Counted from the first letter of the stretch, positions 39,597 to 49,218 are shown. The stretch is 64,000 nt of DNA from Pseudomonadota bacterium (GCA_018823285.1 JAHJIQ010000074.1:1-64000); one strand, 5' to 3'. Numbers and translations: made by a program. Notes: generated by a model from the sequence alone, not told the origin.

Positions 39597-41714
39597 ATGA
39601 TCAATGCAAAGAAACTGATTGAAAAGAATCCCGACCGGGTTGCCGGTATTCAGGCCTTCGTTTTCTGTCTTGCCCGTTGCCGTTTCAGTGTGCTGATTCT
39701 GCTGGCGGGCCTGGGCCTGCTTCTCTCCGACCAGGGTCGGGATGTCATTGTCGCCTATGGAGAAGACGGCAGGACCCGGAGTCTTGCGGTGGCCGAGGCA
39801 ATCTGGGCCTGGAGTGTGTGGGGTTGGAGCCGTATGCTGCTCGATGTAAACTGGGACAATCCGCCGCACAATCCGGCAAGCTATAATTTCTGGCGTAAAT
39901 GGGTGCCGCGGGTTCTCGGAAGTCTTGCATTCGCAGTTTTCGGAATCAGCGCCGGGAAGATAGGACAACATGAACTGGCGGTTTGGGCTGCAGCAATGCT
40001 TTTGCTGTTTCTGGTTGTGGTTATCAAGCGGAAACCCGTTACCAATATGGTTGCCGCCAGGCTCGGCAAGGTCAAGCTGCGGAGGGAGGTTATTTCCGAC
40101 ACCAGCCGCCCTGAACACGAGAGCTTCACGGAGATGCTCGGTATCCCGTGGCGGGAAGGCCATTTTACCGGAGAACGCTGGTCGTATCGGTCGTTGGCTG
40201 CCATCGCCATGTTCCTTACGTTTTTTATTCTGGCGGTGATCAGCAATATCTATCCGGTTTTCTGGATGAATACTGGAACCGGCGCCCTGATCCTGTTTTT
40301 TCTCTGGGCGAGCACCTGGCTACCGTTTGGCAGCTGGCTCAGCTATCATTGCGACCGGATCGGTATTCCCCTGTTGACGGTGCTGGTTGTTGCCGCCCTG
40401 GCTTCGAGTTTCACGAATGATAATCATGAAATTCGCGGGCTCGCATGGGAGAAGAAGAGCGACTTGCGACCAACCGTTTCCGAGGCGATGGATGCCTGGT
40501 ATCAGGCGAATATTGATGATGCGAAGAATGGTCCGCCCCCCTTCGTGGTGGTCGCCACCGCCGGGGGTGGTATCCGGGCGGCCTACTGGACTGCGACCGT
40601 CCTCGGCAAGCTGCAGGATGACGGCGGAGAGAATTTTTCCCGGAAGGTTTTCGCGATCAGCGGGGTTTCCGGTGGTTCGGTGGGGGCTACGGTGTACCGG
40701 CGTCTGCTCGACACCCTTGAGCCGGCAGCGGAAAAGATGGCCGACAGCGCGCAGAAAGTAATCGATCATGATCTGCTCAGTCCACTGGTGGCGGCGCTGC
40801 TCTATCCGGATCTGGCCCAGCGCTTTATCCCTTTCCCGGTTTTGCTTTCCCGGGCCACGGCCTTTGAAAACGGCCTGGAGCAGGCGTTCAGGAGCGTAAC
40901 GGAGGAGCTGGGAGTGACAGATCAAACCGGTCTCGAATACTCCCTGGGGTCTCTGGAGGTTGCAGAAAACAACTGGAAACCTTCTCTGTTTCTGAATTCC
41001 ACCTGGTCAGATAACGGCCGGCGGATCGTGGCCGGCAATCTTCGTTTCGGTAATCATCCGAACGAGGCGCACGCCTTTTCCCTTTCCAATGATGAACTGG
41101 CGATCCTGGGCCACGATCTGCGCCTTTCCACCGCCGCCCATAACAGCGCCCGCTTCCCGTTCGTCAGTCCTCCCGGGATGTGGAGAGATAAGGACGAAAA
41201 AATTGCCGGACGATTACAGGATGGCGGTCTCTTTGAAAATTACGGTGCGGAAACGGCATTGGAAATCATCAGCCTGGCCTGTAGTAAATTTGCCTGTTTC
41301 GATGAAGATGTGACCGCAGAGCGTCCCCGGATCAAACCTGTTGTGGTCCTGATCAGCAGCGATCCGACCCTGCCAGCGGATCTGGCCGAGAGCCCGAAGA
41401 ACAACCCGCCCCTCGGTTTCGGTTATGAGGTCCGCTCAACCTTCCGCACCTACGCAAGGGTCCGGGTCGGCCGGGGGGCGGAACTGGCTTCTCAACTGAA
41501 GAACACAATGGAGGATGTCCAGGGTTCCTTCTATTATTTCCGGATGTGCAAAAACGGTGAAGTCGGGGAACCGCCCCTGGGTTGGGCTTTGTCCGATATA
41601 GCGCAGGCAACGATTAGAGATTATTTTCGCGCAACATATAAAGAAAACCCCGAAACATGTCGTGAGAAGAATGTCCACGCAGAGCAAGTACTGGTGGATT
41701 TACTGAAGCAATAA
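39597..41714 (+). CDS. Membrane-anchored patatin-like phospholipase
   Basis: A 705-residue protein. The first 270 residues contain four to six membrane helices (LILLAGLGLLLS, FAVFGISAG and AMFLTFFILAVISNI). The catalytic region starts VVVATAGGGIRAAYW (oxyanion loop), with nucleophile Ser near residue 357 in ISGVSGGSVGATVY and the catalytic Asp near 541 in LQDGGLFENYGAETALE. Patatin-like enzymes hydrolyse acyl chains from membrane lipids. The long membrane domain is unusual for bacterial patatins and would place the catalytic domain at the inner membrane. A terminator follows. Confidence 0.85.
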   Translation: MINAKKLIEKNPDRVAGIQAFVFCLARCRFSVLILLAGLGLLLSDQGRDVIVAYGEDGRTRSLAVAEAIWAWSVWGWSRMLLDVNWDNPPHNPASYNFWRKWVPRVLGSLAFAVFGISAGKIGQHELAVWAAAMLLLFLVVVIKRKPVTNMVAARLGKVKLRREVISDTSRPEHESFTEMLGIPWREGHFTGERWSYRSLAAIAMFLTFFILAVISNIYPVFWMNTGTGALILFFLWASTWLPFGSWLSYHCDRIGIPLLTVLVVAALASSFTNDNHEIRGLAWEKKSDLRPTVSEAMDAWYQANIDDAKNGPPPFVVVATAGGGIRAAYWTATVLGKLQDDGGENFSRKVFAISGVSGGSVGATVYRRLLDTLEPAAEKMADSAQKVIDHDLLSPLVAALLYPDLAQRFIPFPVLLSRATAFENGLEQAFRSVTEELGVTDQTGLEYSLGSLEVAENNWKPSLFLNSTWSDNGRRIVAGNLRFGNHPNEAHAFSLSNDELAILGHDLRLSTAAHNSARFPFVSPPGMWRDKDEKIAGRLQDGGLFENYGAETALEIISLACSKFACFDEDVTAERPRIKPVVVLISSDPTLPADLAESPKNNPPLGFGYEVRSTFRTYARVRVGRGAELASQLKNTMEDVQGSFYYFRMCKNGEVGEPPLGWALSDIAQATIRDYFRATYKENPETCREKNVHAEQVLVDLLKQ

Positions 41715-41751
41715 TAATGTAACGTTTTTAAGCTGGTAAAAGAAAGACACC

Positions 41752-41782
41752 GGGAGGCGAATTTTGCCTCCCTTTTTTATTT
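41752..41782 (+). terminator. Terminator of the patatin gene
   Basis: GGGAGGC and GCCTCCC form a seven-pair stem around GAATTTT, followed by six T. It lies about 40 bases after the stop. Confidence 0.88.
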
Positions 41783-41874
41783 TCAGTTGTCAAAGAAAGA
41801 AATTATTGTTAGGCCATAACCTGACAAACCATCAAGGTGTCCTGATAAAATTATAAATGGAGGAAAAGAGAAAG

Positions 41875-43098
41875 ATGAAGGCAAGAAAATCATTGTTGAC
41901 TCTGTCGTTGTTGTCCTGCTCTGTTTTCATGGCTGCAAATTCTGAGGCTCTTGTCACAAGTTTAATTGACCCGAATATTGACCTGAGTTTTAGCAATCCA
42001 GGTGCACGAGCCAACGCGATGGGAGGGGCTTTTATCGGCGTTGCGGATGATGCCACCGCTGCCTATACAAATCCTGCTGGGCTGACAATACTTACTCAGA
42101 CAGAAGCATCCGTAGAAGTTAAATCAGCTGAAATTACCACGAGAATCAGGCAGGAAGATCAGACGATTCTTGAGCTCAACAATTCAACAGACGGGGTATC
42201 ATTCCTGAGTTATGCAAAACCTTCGGGTAAAAGCACTTTTGCTTTATTCAGGCATGAATTTATAAATATTGAACTTGATAAGTTTACATTTGTTTCTCCA
42301 GCAATTTTAGGGGAGTTGGCAGGAACTACATATGAGACAAAACTAAATATTAGGGGTGCAACCTATGGTGCGGGTTTGGGCGTGAAACTGCATGACAAGT
42401 TTTCAATAGGCGGGTCTATAGGTTTTTCCCAGCTGAACTATCATTATAGCGTTGATAGAAAATACCTAGACATTACCAACAGCAGGAATGAAGTGAGTGA
42501 TTCTGCAATGGATGAGCAATACAGCCTTTCCCTTTTAGCTAATCCTTTTGGTGATTTGAATGTAGGACTGGTGTATAGAGTCGGTCCTGAATTAAACACA
42601 GCTTTCACATATTATGGTAGGAGGTTAGAAAATACTTTAAAAGTTCCAGATATGTATGGGATTGGAATTTCGTATCGATTTTTCAACAGTCTGACGTTGG
42701 CGGTTGATGCAAACAGAATTAAGTATTCTGATCTTTTGGAAAACTACTATTACTTTGATCCAAATAAAGTAATAAATGCGGAGTGGACTTTAAATACCGG
42801 TGATTTTGAAGCAAATGATACAACTGAGGTTCATGCGGGATTTGAGTATGTGTTTTCTATCGGAGAAACTCCTTTTGCATTGCGGGGAGGCTATTTTCAC
42901 AAACCGGATCATGCTATCCATTATGTAGGTACATCAATTGCCTACTATCAGGACACCATGAAAGAGGGTGAAGATGACGATATTTTTTCAGTAGGTATCG
43001 GAGGGGTTCTGTCAGAAAATCTGCAGTTTGATATTGCAGGGAGCAGCGGTGACTTTGTTGAGGAAATAAACATCTCTTTTGTTTACAGATTTCAGTAA
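41875..43098 (+). CDS. OmpP1/FadL-type outer-membrane porin
   Basis: A 407-residue beta-barrel protein. After a signal peptide (SLLTLSLLSCSVFMAANSEA) the conserved N-terminal hatch appears as SFSNPGARANAMGGAFIGVADDATAAYTNPAGL. The remainder is alternating strands ending in aromatic FVYRFQ, the usual BAM signal. FadL-type proteins let hydrophobic molecules cross the outer membrane. The start at 41875 is preferred; a frame extends to 41857 through its own GGAGG site. The gene is visibly AT-richer, with more A/T third positions than its neighbours, suggesting acquisition. Confidence 0.88.
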   Translation: MKARKSLLTLSLLSCSVFMAANSEALVTSLIDPNIDLSFSNPGARANAMGGAFIGVADDATAAYTNPAGLTILTQTEASVEVKSAEITTRIRQEDQTILELNNSTDGVSFLSYAKPSGKSTFALFRHEFINIELDKFTFVSPAILGELAGTTYETKLNIRGATYGAGLGVKLHDKFSIGGSIGFSQLNYHYSVDRKYLDITNSRNEVSDSAMDEQYSLSLLANPFGDLNVGLVYRVGPELNTAFTYYGRRLENTLKVPDMYGIGISYRFFNSLTLAVDANRIKYSDLLENYYYFDPNKVINAEWTLNTGDFEANDTTEVHAGFEYVFSIGETPFALRGGYFHKPDHAIHYVGTSIAYYQDTMKEGEDDDIFSVGIGGVLSENLQFDIAGSSGDFVEEINISFVYRFQ

Positions 43099-43128
43099 AT
43101 CAAAATTATCACAACCTAATTAAATTAA

Positions 43129-43167
43129 AGGCAGGAACAGCAATATTTGAGCTGTCCCTGCCTTTTC
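43129..43167. terminator. Bidirectional terminator
   Basis: AGGCAGGAACAGC and GCTGTCCCTGCCT pair over 13 bases with one mismatch, followed by TTTT on the plus strand and preceded by AAA. It lies between two convergent genes. Confidence 0.8.
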
Positions 43168-43178
43168 AATATAATGAA

Positions 43179-44618
43179 TTAGGGGCAAGATGCCGGTTCC
43201 CAATATGTATTATTGACGGTGTAACAGGTAGCCCCAGATTTTTTGTATACATTTCCATCATGAGTATGGATGGTTGGGGCATACCCTGAATGACCATGGC
43301 CTGGTGATGCAGGGTAATTGATCTTTCCTTCCTGAATTTTATCCGTAGGTGCACCGGAGTTCGTAATGTCTTCTCCGAGTATCGCACCATTGGCAATTTC
43401 ACCGGTTCCAACGGCATTATCAGCAATTTCGTCTGATCCCACAGAATTAGTGCCCAGATCATCGATGGTAATTGTGCCGTTTGCGATTTCACCTGTCCCG
43501 ACTGCATCAGCTGCAATTTCGTCTGATCCCACTGAGTCGGTACCAAGGTCATCGCTGGTGATGCTGCCGTTATTTATTTCATCGGTACCAACGGCGTTCA
43601 GGGCTATTTCGTCGGAGCCGACAGAGTCTGTTCCCAAATCATCAGCTGTGATTGTTCCGTTTGCAATTTCACCAGATCCAACTGCATTATCGGCAATCTC
43701 GTCCGAGTGGACAGAATTGGTGCCAAGGTCGTCAGCTGTAATGGTGCCATCATTAATGTCTGCACTGGTTATCAGATTGCCTGGCCCGTAGATAATGTCG
43801 CTCTTGGTGGTGCCATGTGGGTTTGTGGAAATAGAAGTGTTTATATGATTTAACAGGTTAGTGGCATCAGAAGGAGTGAGAGGGCTTGTTCCAGTTCCCG
43901 ATCCCGATGGAATGGTGACAATGCCGAGGTATGTATCGGTTCCGTCAATTTCCACTGAAAAAGTGTCGCCGGTCTGGAACTTTATTTTCTTTACGATCTT
44001 AAAGGCGGGTGGGTCACCTATCATTCCGATCTGAATGGTTTTACTGCAGCAGGGGGTCCAGCAGGACCAGCAGCATCTTTTGCAGGGCAGGGTGGCGCAG
44101 CAGCGGTGAAAACAGCATTTGAGCGACAGGCAGCATTTTTCGAACAGTTCGATGCATCGCAGATCGGTGGTGCAGTATAAACGGATCTGGTTCAGGCTGT
44201 CGCTTCCGAAGGTAAGATTGGTGTCCCTGAACATGCCGGGATCGATCGCTTTCCTTTTGATCAGTTCATCCGCCAACGCCTTGCCGGTATCGGACTGCCA
44301 GTCGATGGAATCGAGTACGTCTTTTAAGTTCCGGTCGTCGATTTCCTCCATGACCTGTTTGATCCGCGTGAGATCATACTTGCCGTCCAGAGGCTCGAAG
44401 GCGTCGATCAGGCTCGCGACCTGCTGGGGAATGGTTTCCGGGTAGGGTTTCTGGAGCTCCGGATCGTCCCAGGACGGGGCGGTGGGTTCGGTTGTCTCGG
44501 AGTTGTCGATCCGGGCGGCCAATTTTTCCAGTTCACCTTTGGTCAGTTTTGATTGATACAGCAAAAAGGCAACCATCACCGCCAATCCGATACTTAACAG
44601 CTTGTAAAAACCACTCAT
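43179..44618 (-). CDS. Cysteine-rich repeat fibre protein, membrane-anchored
   Basis: A 479-residue protein without a family I can name. Residues 1-22 are an uncleaved-looking signal anchor (KLLSIGLAVMVAFLLYQ). Residues 23-148 are acidic and helical. Residues 149-191 hold 14 cysteines in 43 positions, including five CC pairs. Residues 290-410 are four 30-residue repeats of the form NGTITADDLGTNSVGSDEIA, as in phage-tail or trimeric-adhesin fibres, and the C-terminus HGHSGYAPTIHTHDG resembles a fibre foldon. It is probably surface-exposed. The repeat half is AT-richer than the N-terminal half. The ribosome site AAAGGAGGGCAG supports the start. Confidence 0.6.
   Translation of the reverse strand: MSGFYKLLSIGLAVMVAFLLYQSKLTKGELEKLAARIDNSETTEPTAPSWDDPELQKPYPETIPQQVASLIDAFEPLDGKYDLTRIKQVMEEIDDRNLKDVLDSIDWQSDTGKALADELIKRKAIDPGMFRDTNLTFGSDSLNQIRLYCTTDLRCIELFEKCCLSLKCCFHRCCATLPCKRCCWSCWTPCCSKTIQIGMIGDPPAFKIVKKIKFQTGDTFSVEIDGTDTYLGIVTIPSGSGTGTSPLTPSDATNLLNHINTSISTNPHGTTKSDIIYGPGNLITSADINDGTITADDLGTNSVHSDEIADNAVGSGEIANGTITADDLGTDSVGSDEIALNAVGTDEINNGSITSDDLGTDSVGSDEIAADAVGTGEIANGTITIDDLGTNSVGSDEIADNAVGTGEIANGAILGEDITNSGAPTDKIQEGKINYPASPGHGHSGYAPTIHTHDGNVYKKSGATCYTVNNTYWEPASCP
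43389..43748 (-). repeat. Four 90-bp tandem coding repeats
   Basis: The DNA behind residues 291-410 of the fibre protein repeats every 90 bases, four times, with about one to five codon changes per unit. The repeated motif is GTIT..DDLGT.SV.SDEIA. It is a likely site of slippage-driven length variation. Confidence 0.85.
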
Positions 44619-45004
44619 CCTGCCCTCCTTTCATAATATTTCCGGCCCTGTCATTTGTAAGCCCCCTGTATCATTCAATAAAATGAGAGCGCCTGCCATT
44701 GTTCACCTAACCCTTATTACCCCCGTGGAATGAGAATGTCAATGGAGGGAGGAGGTATAAATCCAGCCGGGATTGTGCGACAATGTGCCGGGTACTTATT
44801 TCTTGATAGTCGGCTTCCGGCTGCGGTAGGATAAGGGAGATGAAGGAAGAATTCACCTTTCTGGTATAGTTTTCTTGCCTGCAGGCAAGCGGCTCAACTC
44901 AGCCATACCCTGTATCCGACAGGGTATAGCCAATTACGAATGCTGCGGTATGCGTTTGTAGTTTCGGCCCGGGCGTAATGATGTCGGGGTGGAGGTTCTG
45001 GTGA
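44619..45004. other. Intergenic region before the binding-protein gene
   Basis: No gene was found. A decayed family 4 repeat (44864-44931) and TATACCCTG.../CAGGGTATA arms lie here. The ribosome site GGTGGAGGTTCTG for the next gene is at its end. Confidence 0.55.
44864..44931 (-). repeat. Family 4 repeat, decayed copy
   Basis: GGTATAGTTTTCTTGCCTGC, GGCTCAACTCAGCC and TACCCTGTATCCGACAGGGTA match the family blocks with changes; the last block is a hairpin. Confidence 0.45.
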
Positions 45005-46009
45005 ATGTGGCGTTTTAGGATTGTGGCAGTTCTCCTGGCTGTCTCTTTGGTTATCGCTGGGTTTTATCATGAAGCCAGGGCGGAAGAACCGAAAAAGGTG
45101 GTGTTTATCCGCTACCGGATCGAACCCGCCTTTTTTGCCACGGTGCTCAAAGGGTTTAAGGAGAAGATGGCAAGCCGGGGCTTTATTGAAGGCCGGAATG
45201 TCAACTATGTTGATATCCTGACCAGAAGCGCCGATCAGACCTCTCTGCCCGATGTGATCGATGGAGTCAATCGCCATAAGGACACGGCCGACATGTTTAT
45301 CACCTGCGGCTGGGTCTCGATGAAGGCCCGGGAGATGCTGAAAGAGTCCGGGGTCCCGCAGCTTTTTGTGCCGGTCCTGGAATCGGTGGCCTTGAAAATG
45401 TTGCCTTCGCTGATCGAACCGCCGCAGACCAACTTGAGCGGTATCTATCTGATGTATCCCCCGGAAAAGATCCTGCGGATAGCCAGGTTTGTCATCCCGG
45501 AAATAAAAAATTATGCCTATGTGTACGATTCGAGGATTCCCGCTGATCTGATTTTTAAATCAGCCTATCAGGATCTGCCGCCGGAAAAGATGCATGGCAT
45601 TTCCATCCATTACCTTGACCTGGGCGAAGGGGTGGAGAGGGTGCGGCAGGCCATGGCCGAGCTGAAAATTGAAGCCTACGGCGGGATTGTCGGTTCCTTT
45701 AAAAACCAGCGGGAACTGGCTCGTTCCGGAGTTCCGGTGATTACATCTCTCACTCTGGATATTGAACAGGAATCCTTGCCGGATTTCCTGGATGAAAATA
45801 CCCTGGCAGGTCTGTTCAACCCTTTCAGGTACTGCGGCAATCAGGCCGCTGAAATGACCGCCGATATCTTTGATGGCCTGAACTCCATTGAAAACACGGT
45901 TCCCAGAGCCGCCAGGCAGGTTGCCTTCGTAAACCTGAAAGCGGCAACAAATCTTAATCGGCCGATTTCTGTTGAAGTACTGGAAACGGTTGACGTGATT
46001 ATAAAATAA
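45005..46009 (+). CDS. ABC-type periplasmic substrate-binding protein (TrpX-like family)
   Basis: A 334-residue exported protein. Residues 1-26 are a signal peptide (FRIVAVLLAVSLVIAGFYHEARA). The mature part has KKVVFIRYRIEPAFFATVLKGFKEKM and SGIYLMYPPEKILRIARFVIPEIKNYAYVYDS, the pattern of the ABC_sub_bind family. No permease or ATPase gene accompanies it. Three bases after the stop begins a hybrid sensor kinase with a periplasmic region, so it more likely feeds a signal to that kinase than a transporter. The ligand is unknown. Confidence 0.85.
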   Translation: MWRFRIVAVLLAVSLVIAGFYHEARAEEPKKVVFIRYRIEPAFFATVLKGFKEKMASRGFIEGRNVNYVDILTRSADQTSLPDVIDGVNRHKDTADMFITCGWVSMKAREMLKESGVPQLFVPVLESVALKMLPSLIEPPQTNLSGIYLMYPPEKILRIARFVIPEIKNYAYVYDSRIPADLIFKSAYQDLPPEKMHGISIHYLDLGEGVERVRQAMAELKIEAYGGIVGSFKNQRELARSGVPVITSLTLDIEQESLPDFLDENTLAGLFNPFRYCGNQAAEMTADIFDGLNSIENTVPRAARQVAFVNLKAATNLNRPISVEVLETVDVIIK

Positions 46010-46012
46010 AAC

Positions 46013-48793
46013 ATGCCCAGAAAGACTCCTTCACCAGCAGGCCAACTGTTCAAACGAGTTTTTCCTCGTTTCAATTCGGTGAAATTTATTTTTCTGTCGG
46101 CCATGATCTTTGTCATCGTCGTCCTCTCTTTTCCACTGATCATCTCCGGTTACAAGCTGATGAACAGGAGCACTTATCTCCTTGGTACTGAACTTCTCAC
46201 CGATAAGCTGGCTCACCAGATCATGCCGGTGGAAAGCAGTTACGAGCGGTTGAAAATGATCGGCCTGGAAGACAGCACAATCCATCTGGATGAAATCAGG
46301 CAGAGGGCTCTGGTTTCGTTTGCGAGGTTTCGCTATCTTGAAACCGGCAGGATTTTTGTGATCGGCCGGGACAGATCGATCCTTCTTTCAAACGACTTCG
46401 CAAACGCTAAGGAACCGGGATTTGCAAACCTGTTTGCCGGAATGGCAGACGGGCGGGAAAGTGTCAACTATCGGGCCCAGGGGCATAATAAACTCGCAAT
46501 CTTTACCCTGTTCGAGAGGTGGGACTGCTATGTCGGGATCAGCATTGATCATGCCGAGTTGTTTGCCGCCCGCAACAAGTTTCTCCTGATCAATGCCCTG
46601 GTGCTGGCCGGGACCATACTCCTGGCGGTGTTGTTAATGATCTTCCTGCAGCGGTTGATCATTTCTCCGCTGATCAGGCTGGCCGACTTCACTACCGGAG
46701 TGATGCAGGAGGTTTATAAGGCGGATGTTCCCGGACAATTTCTTTTTGAGCTCGGCACCTTGAAAACCGGGCTTTGCAGCATGGTGGCCGACCTGGTCAA
46801 TAAAATGGGAGAAGCGGAGAATCAACTGGAAGTGATCAGTGAGCGGGAGGCGGAGCTTGATATCGCCCATAAAGCTCTGCTCCACAGCGAGGCCCAGCTG
46901 CAGGCGATACTCGATAACTCAACCGCGGTAGTCTACCTGAAAGATATCGAGGGCTGTTATCTCTCCATAAACCGGCAATATGAAGAAGTCTTCCATATCA
47001 GGCAGGAGGAGATTCTCGGCCGGAATGATCATGATATTTTTCCGAAAGATGTAGCCGATGCCTTGCGGGAGAATGACCGGAGGATTTTTGCCGGCAAGAT
47101 GCCGCAGGTTTTGGAAGAGCAGATTCCCCACGATGACGGGCTTCTTCACACCTATGTTTCGGTGAAGTTTCCGATGTTTGATGAAAACGGCGACATTTAT
47201 GCCGTGGGCGGGATTTCAACCGACATTACCAGCCGGAAGGAGGCGGAGGAGAAACTGGCCGCCGAGCAGGAGCGGCTTGCGGTCACCCTGCGCAGTATCG
47301 GCGACGGGGTGATAACGACCGACATCGACGGCAGGGTCATGTTGGTCAACAAGGTCGCCGAAGAATTGACCGGCTGGAAACAGAGCGAAGCCCTTGGCCG
47401 ATCCCTTGAGGAAGTGCTCAATATCGTCGACATGAGAACCGGCGATAAGATCGGGGCGCTGGTGCCGAGAATAATTGGTGCCGGCCAGGTGAGTAATTTC
47501 AGCGGCAACCTCTGCCTGATTGCCAAAGACGGCACGAGGAGGGAGATTGCCGACAGCGGCGCGCCGATCCATGACCGGAAGAGCAGGACTATCGGCGTGG
47601 TCCTGGTTTTTCGGGATATCACCGAAAAGGTCAGGACTGATCTGGAGTTGCTGAAAATCAGAAAACTTGAGTCGGTCGGGGTTCTGGCGGGCGGTATCGC
47701 TCATGATTTCAACAATCTGCTTGCCGCGATCATGGGGAATATCAGTCTGGCCAAGTATATTGTTGATCAGGAAGATGAGGTGTATTCATTGCTGAATGAG
47801 GCGGAGAAAGCTTCCCTTCGCGCCAAGGCCCTGACCGGGCAGCTCCTCACCTTCTCCAAGGGAGGCGAGCCCATCCGGCATGCCGCTTCTATCGCAGAGG
47901 TCATAAAGGATTCGGCCGATTTTGTTCTGCGGGGCAGCAATGTGGTCTGCCGGTTTGATCTGCCGGAAGACCTCTGGCTGGCCGATATCGACAAGGGGCA
48001 GATCAGCCAGGTGATCCAGAACATCATCATCAACGCCGCCCAGGCCATGGGCATGGAAGGCGGCAGGGTCGAGGTGAAGTGCGGCAATATCAAAGGGTCC
48101 GAGATCAGCGGAATCCGGTTGACCGGCAACGCCTATCTGGTGATTTATATCACCGACAACGGACCCGGGATCAAGCCGACTGATCTGGACAGGATCTTCG
48201 ACCCCTATTTCACCACCAAAAAGATGGGCAGCGGTCTCGGCCTTGCGGTAACCCACTCAATCATCAACAAGCATGAGGGCCATATCTCGGTCACTTCAAC
48301 CCCTGGAGAGGGGACAACGTTTACCATTTATCTGCCGGCCATTGCTGATCAGGTCGCCTCGCTGGTTCTTCTGGAAAAACAAGCGGATATGATTTCCAGT
48401 CAGATGGTGCCGAGCGGCAAAGGAAGGATAATGGTCATGGACGATGACGATTCCGTCAGAACCATTGCCATCCGGATGCTTGAATTTTCCGGCTATGAAG
48501 CAGCCGGAGCCCGGGACGGAGAAGAGGCCATTGCGATGTACCGGCAGGCAATGGGCACCGAAAGCCCATATGATCTGGTGATCATGGATCTCACAATCCC
48601 GAATGGGATGGGGGGGGAGAGGGCGGTGCAAAAACTTCTGGAGCTCGATCCGGGGGCCAGGGTGATCGTGGCCTCGGGATATTCAAATGACCCGGTTATG
48701 GCCGGTTTCAGGAAGTACGGTTTCGTTGCGGCGGTCCATAAGCCTTTTCAGCTGAGGGAACTCAGCAACACGGTTCGCGAAATTTTATCCTGA
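46013..48793 (+). CDS. Hybrid sensor histidine kinase with two PAS domains and receiver
   Basis: A 926-residue kinase. Membrane helices at about residues 23-45 and 193-216 bracket a periplasmic sensor domain. Two PAS domains follow (ILDNSTAVVYLKDIEGCYLS, about 300-415; TLRSIGDGVITTDIDGRVML, about 430-550). The phospho-accepting His is near 564 in LAGGIAHDFNNLLAAIMG. The ATPase domain has NIIINAAQAM, DNGPGIKP and GSGLGLAVTHSI. A C-terminal receiver has acidic MDDDD and Asp near 861 in DLVIMDLTIPNGM. No output regulator is nearby. It is encoded with the upstream binding protein, its probable periplasmic partner. Confidence 0.92.
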   Translation: MPRKTPSPAGQLFKRVFPRFNSVKFIFLSAMIFVIVVLSFPLIISGYKLMNRSTYLLGTELLTDKLAHQIMPVESSYERLKMIGLEDSTIHLDEIRQRALVSFARFRYLETGRIFVIGRDRSILLSNDFANAKEPGFANLFAGMADGRESVNYRAQGHNKLAIFTLFERWDCYVGISIDHAELFAARNKFLLINALVLAGTILLAVLLMIFLQRLIISPLIRLADFTTGVMQEVYKADVPGQFLFELGTLKTGLCSMVADLVNKMGEAENQLEVISEREAELDIAHKALLHSEAQLQAILDNSTAVVYLKDIEGCYLSINRQYEEVFHIRQEEILGRNDHDIFPKDVADALRENDRRIFAGKMPQVLEEQIPHDDGLLHTYVSVKFPMFDENGDIYAVGGISTDITSRKEAEEKLAAEQERLAVTLRSIGDGVITTDIDGRVMLVNKVAEELTGWKQSEALGRSLEEVLNIVDMRTGDKIGALVPRIIGAGQVSNFSGNLCLIAKDGTRREIADSGAPIHDRKSRTIGVVLVFRDITEKVRTDLELLKIRKLESVGVLAGGIAHDFNNLLAAIMGNISLAKYIVDQEDEVYSLLNEAEKASLRAKALTGQLLTFSKGGEPIRHAASIAEVIKDSADFVLRGSNVVCRFDLPEDLWLADIDKGQISQVIQNIIINAAQAMGMEGGRVEVKCGNIKGSEISGIRLTGNAYLVIYITDNGPGIKPTDLDRIFDPYFTTKKMGSGLGLAVTHSIINKHEGHISVTSTPGEGTTFTIYLPAIADQVASLVLLEKQADMISSQMVPSGKGRIMVMDDDDSVRTIAIRMLEFSGYEAAGARDGEEAIAMYRQAMGTESPYDLVIMDLTIPNGMGGERAVQKLLELDPGARVIVASGYSNDPVMAGFRKYGFVAAVHKPFQLRELSNTVREILS

Positions 48794-48804
48794 GCAGCTG
48801 TCGG

Positions 48805-49218
48805 TCAATTTCCGCTGATTTTTCTGTTGACCATATTGCCGCCACTGTCCCGGCACCTGATCTCACCGCTTACTTCTCCTTGATGCAATGAACGGTCAAG
48901 CTGCATGGTGATCCTGAATTTTCCCGGTTTCAGGCCCCGGAGCAGCCACTTGGCAACCCCTTTATCGGCATCATATTTCATGAGCTCCGGGGTGGAGTCG
49001 GTCACCCGTGTTCCCGGGGGCAGATTCTGAATGACAATGACCAGCGGCGGAGCCGGCGTCGAAATGTCGAGCTCCACTTCAATTCTCGCACCGGAACCGC
49101 TCAGGTATCTGCCGCTCGCCAACTCCTCGCTCACGGCGTGGCCAGGAATCGATAAATTGGCGAGCAGTGCGGTCAGCGCCAGAATGGTGCGAATTAGATT
49201 GTGACGAAGGGTTTTCAT
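48805..49218 (-). CDS. Small exported protein, partner of the XRE regulator
   Basis: A 137-residue secreted protein with signal peptide residues 1-30 (LIRTILALTALLANLSIPGHAVS). The mature part PPLVIVIQNLPPGTRVTDS, then DKGVAKWLLRGLKPGKFRITMQLD, parallels SVVLRDTVPSGCKAISGQ and LVKWVTRLEGSKTFAYLVKSP in the upstream regulator, so both have the same beta-sandwich-like domain. The gene overlaps the regulator stop by ATGA. The function is unknown; a secreted ligand or competitor for the regulator is possible. Confidence 0.7.
   Translation of the reverse strand: MKTLRHNLIRTILALTALLANLSIPGHAVSEELASGRYLSGSGARIEVELDISTPAPPLVIVIQNLPPGTRVTDSTPELMKYDADKGVAKWLLRGLKPGKFRITMQLDRSLHQGEVSGEIRCRDSGGNMVNRKISGN

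Noticed and set aside
43389..43748. CRISPR-like array
   Set aside because: The 90-bp repeats are in frame and code for a repeat protein; there are no spacers.
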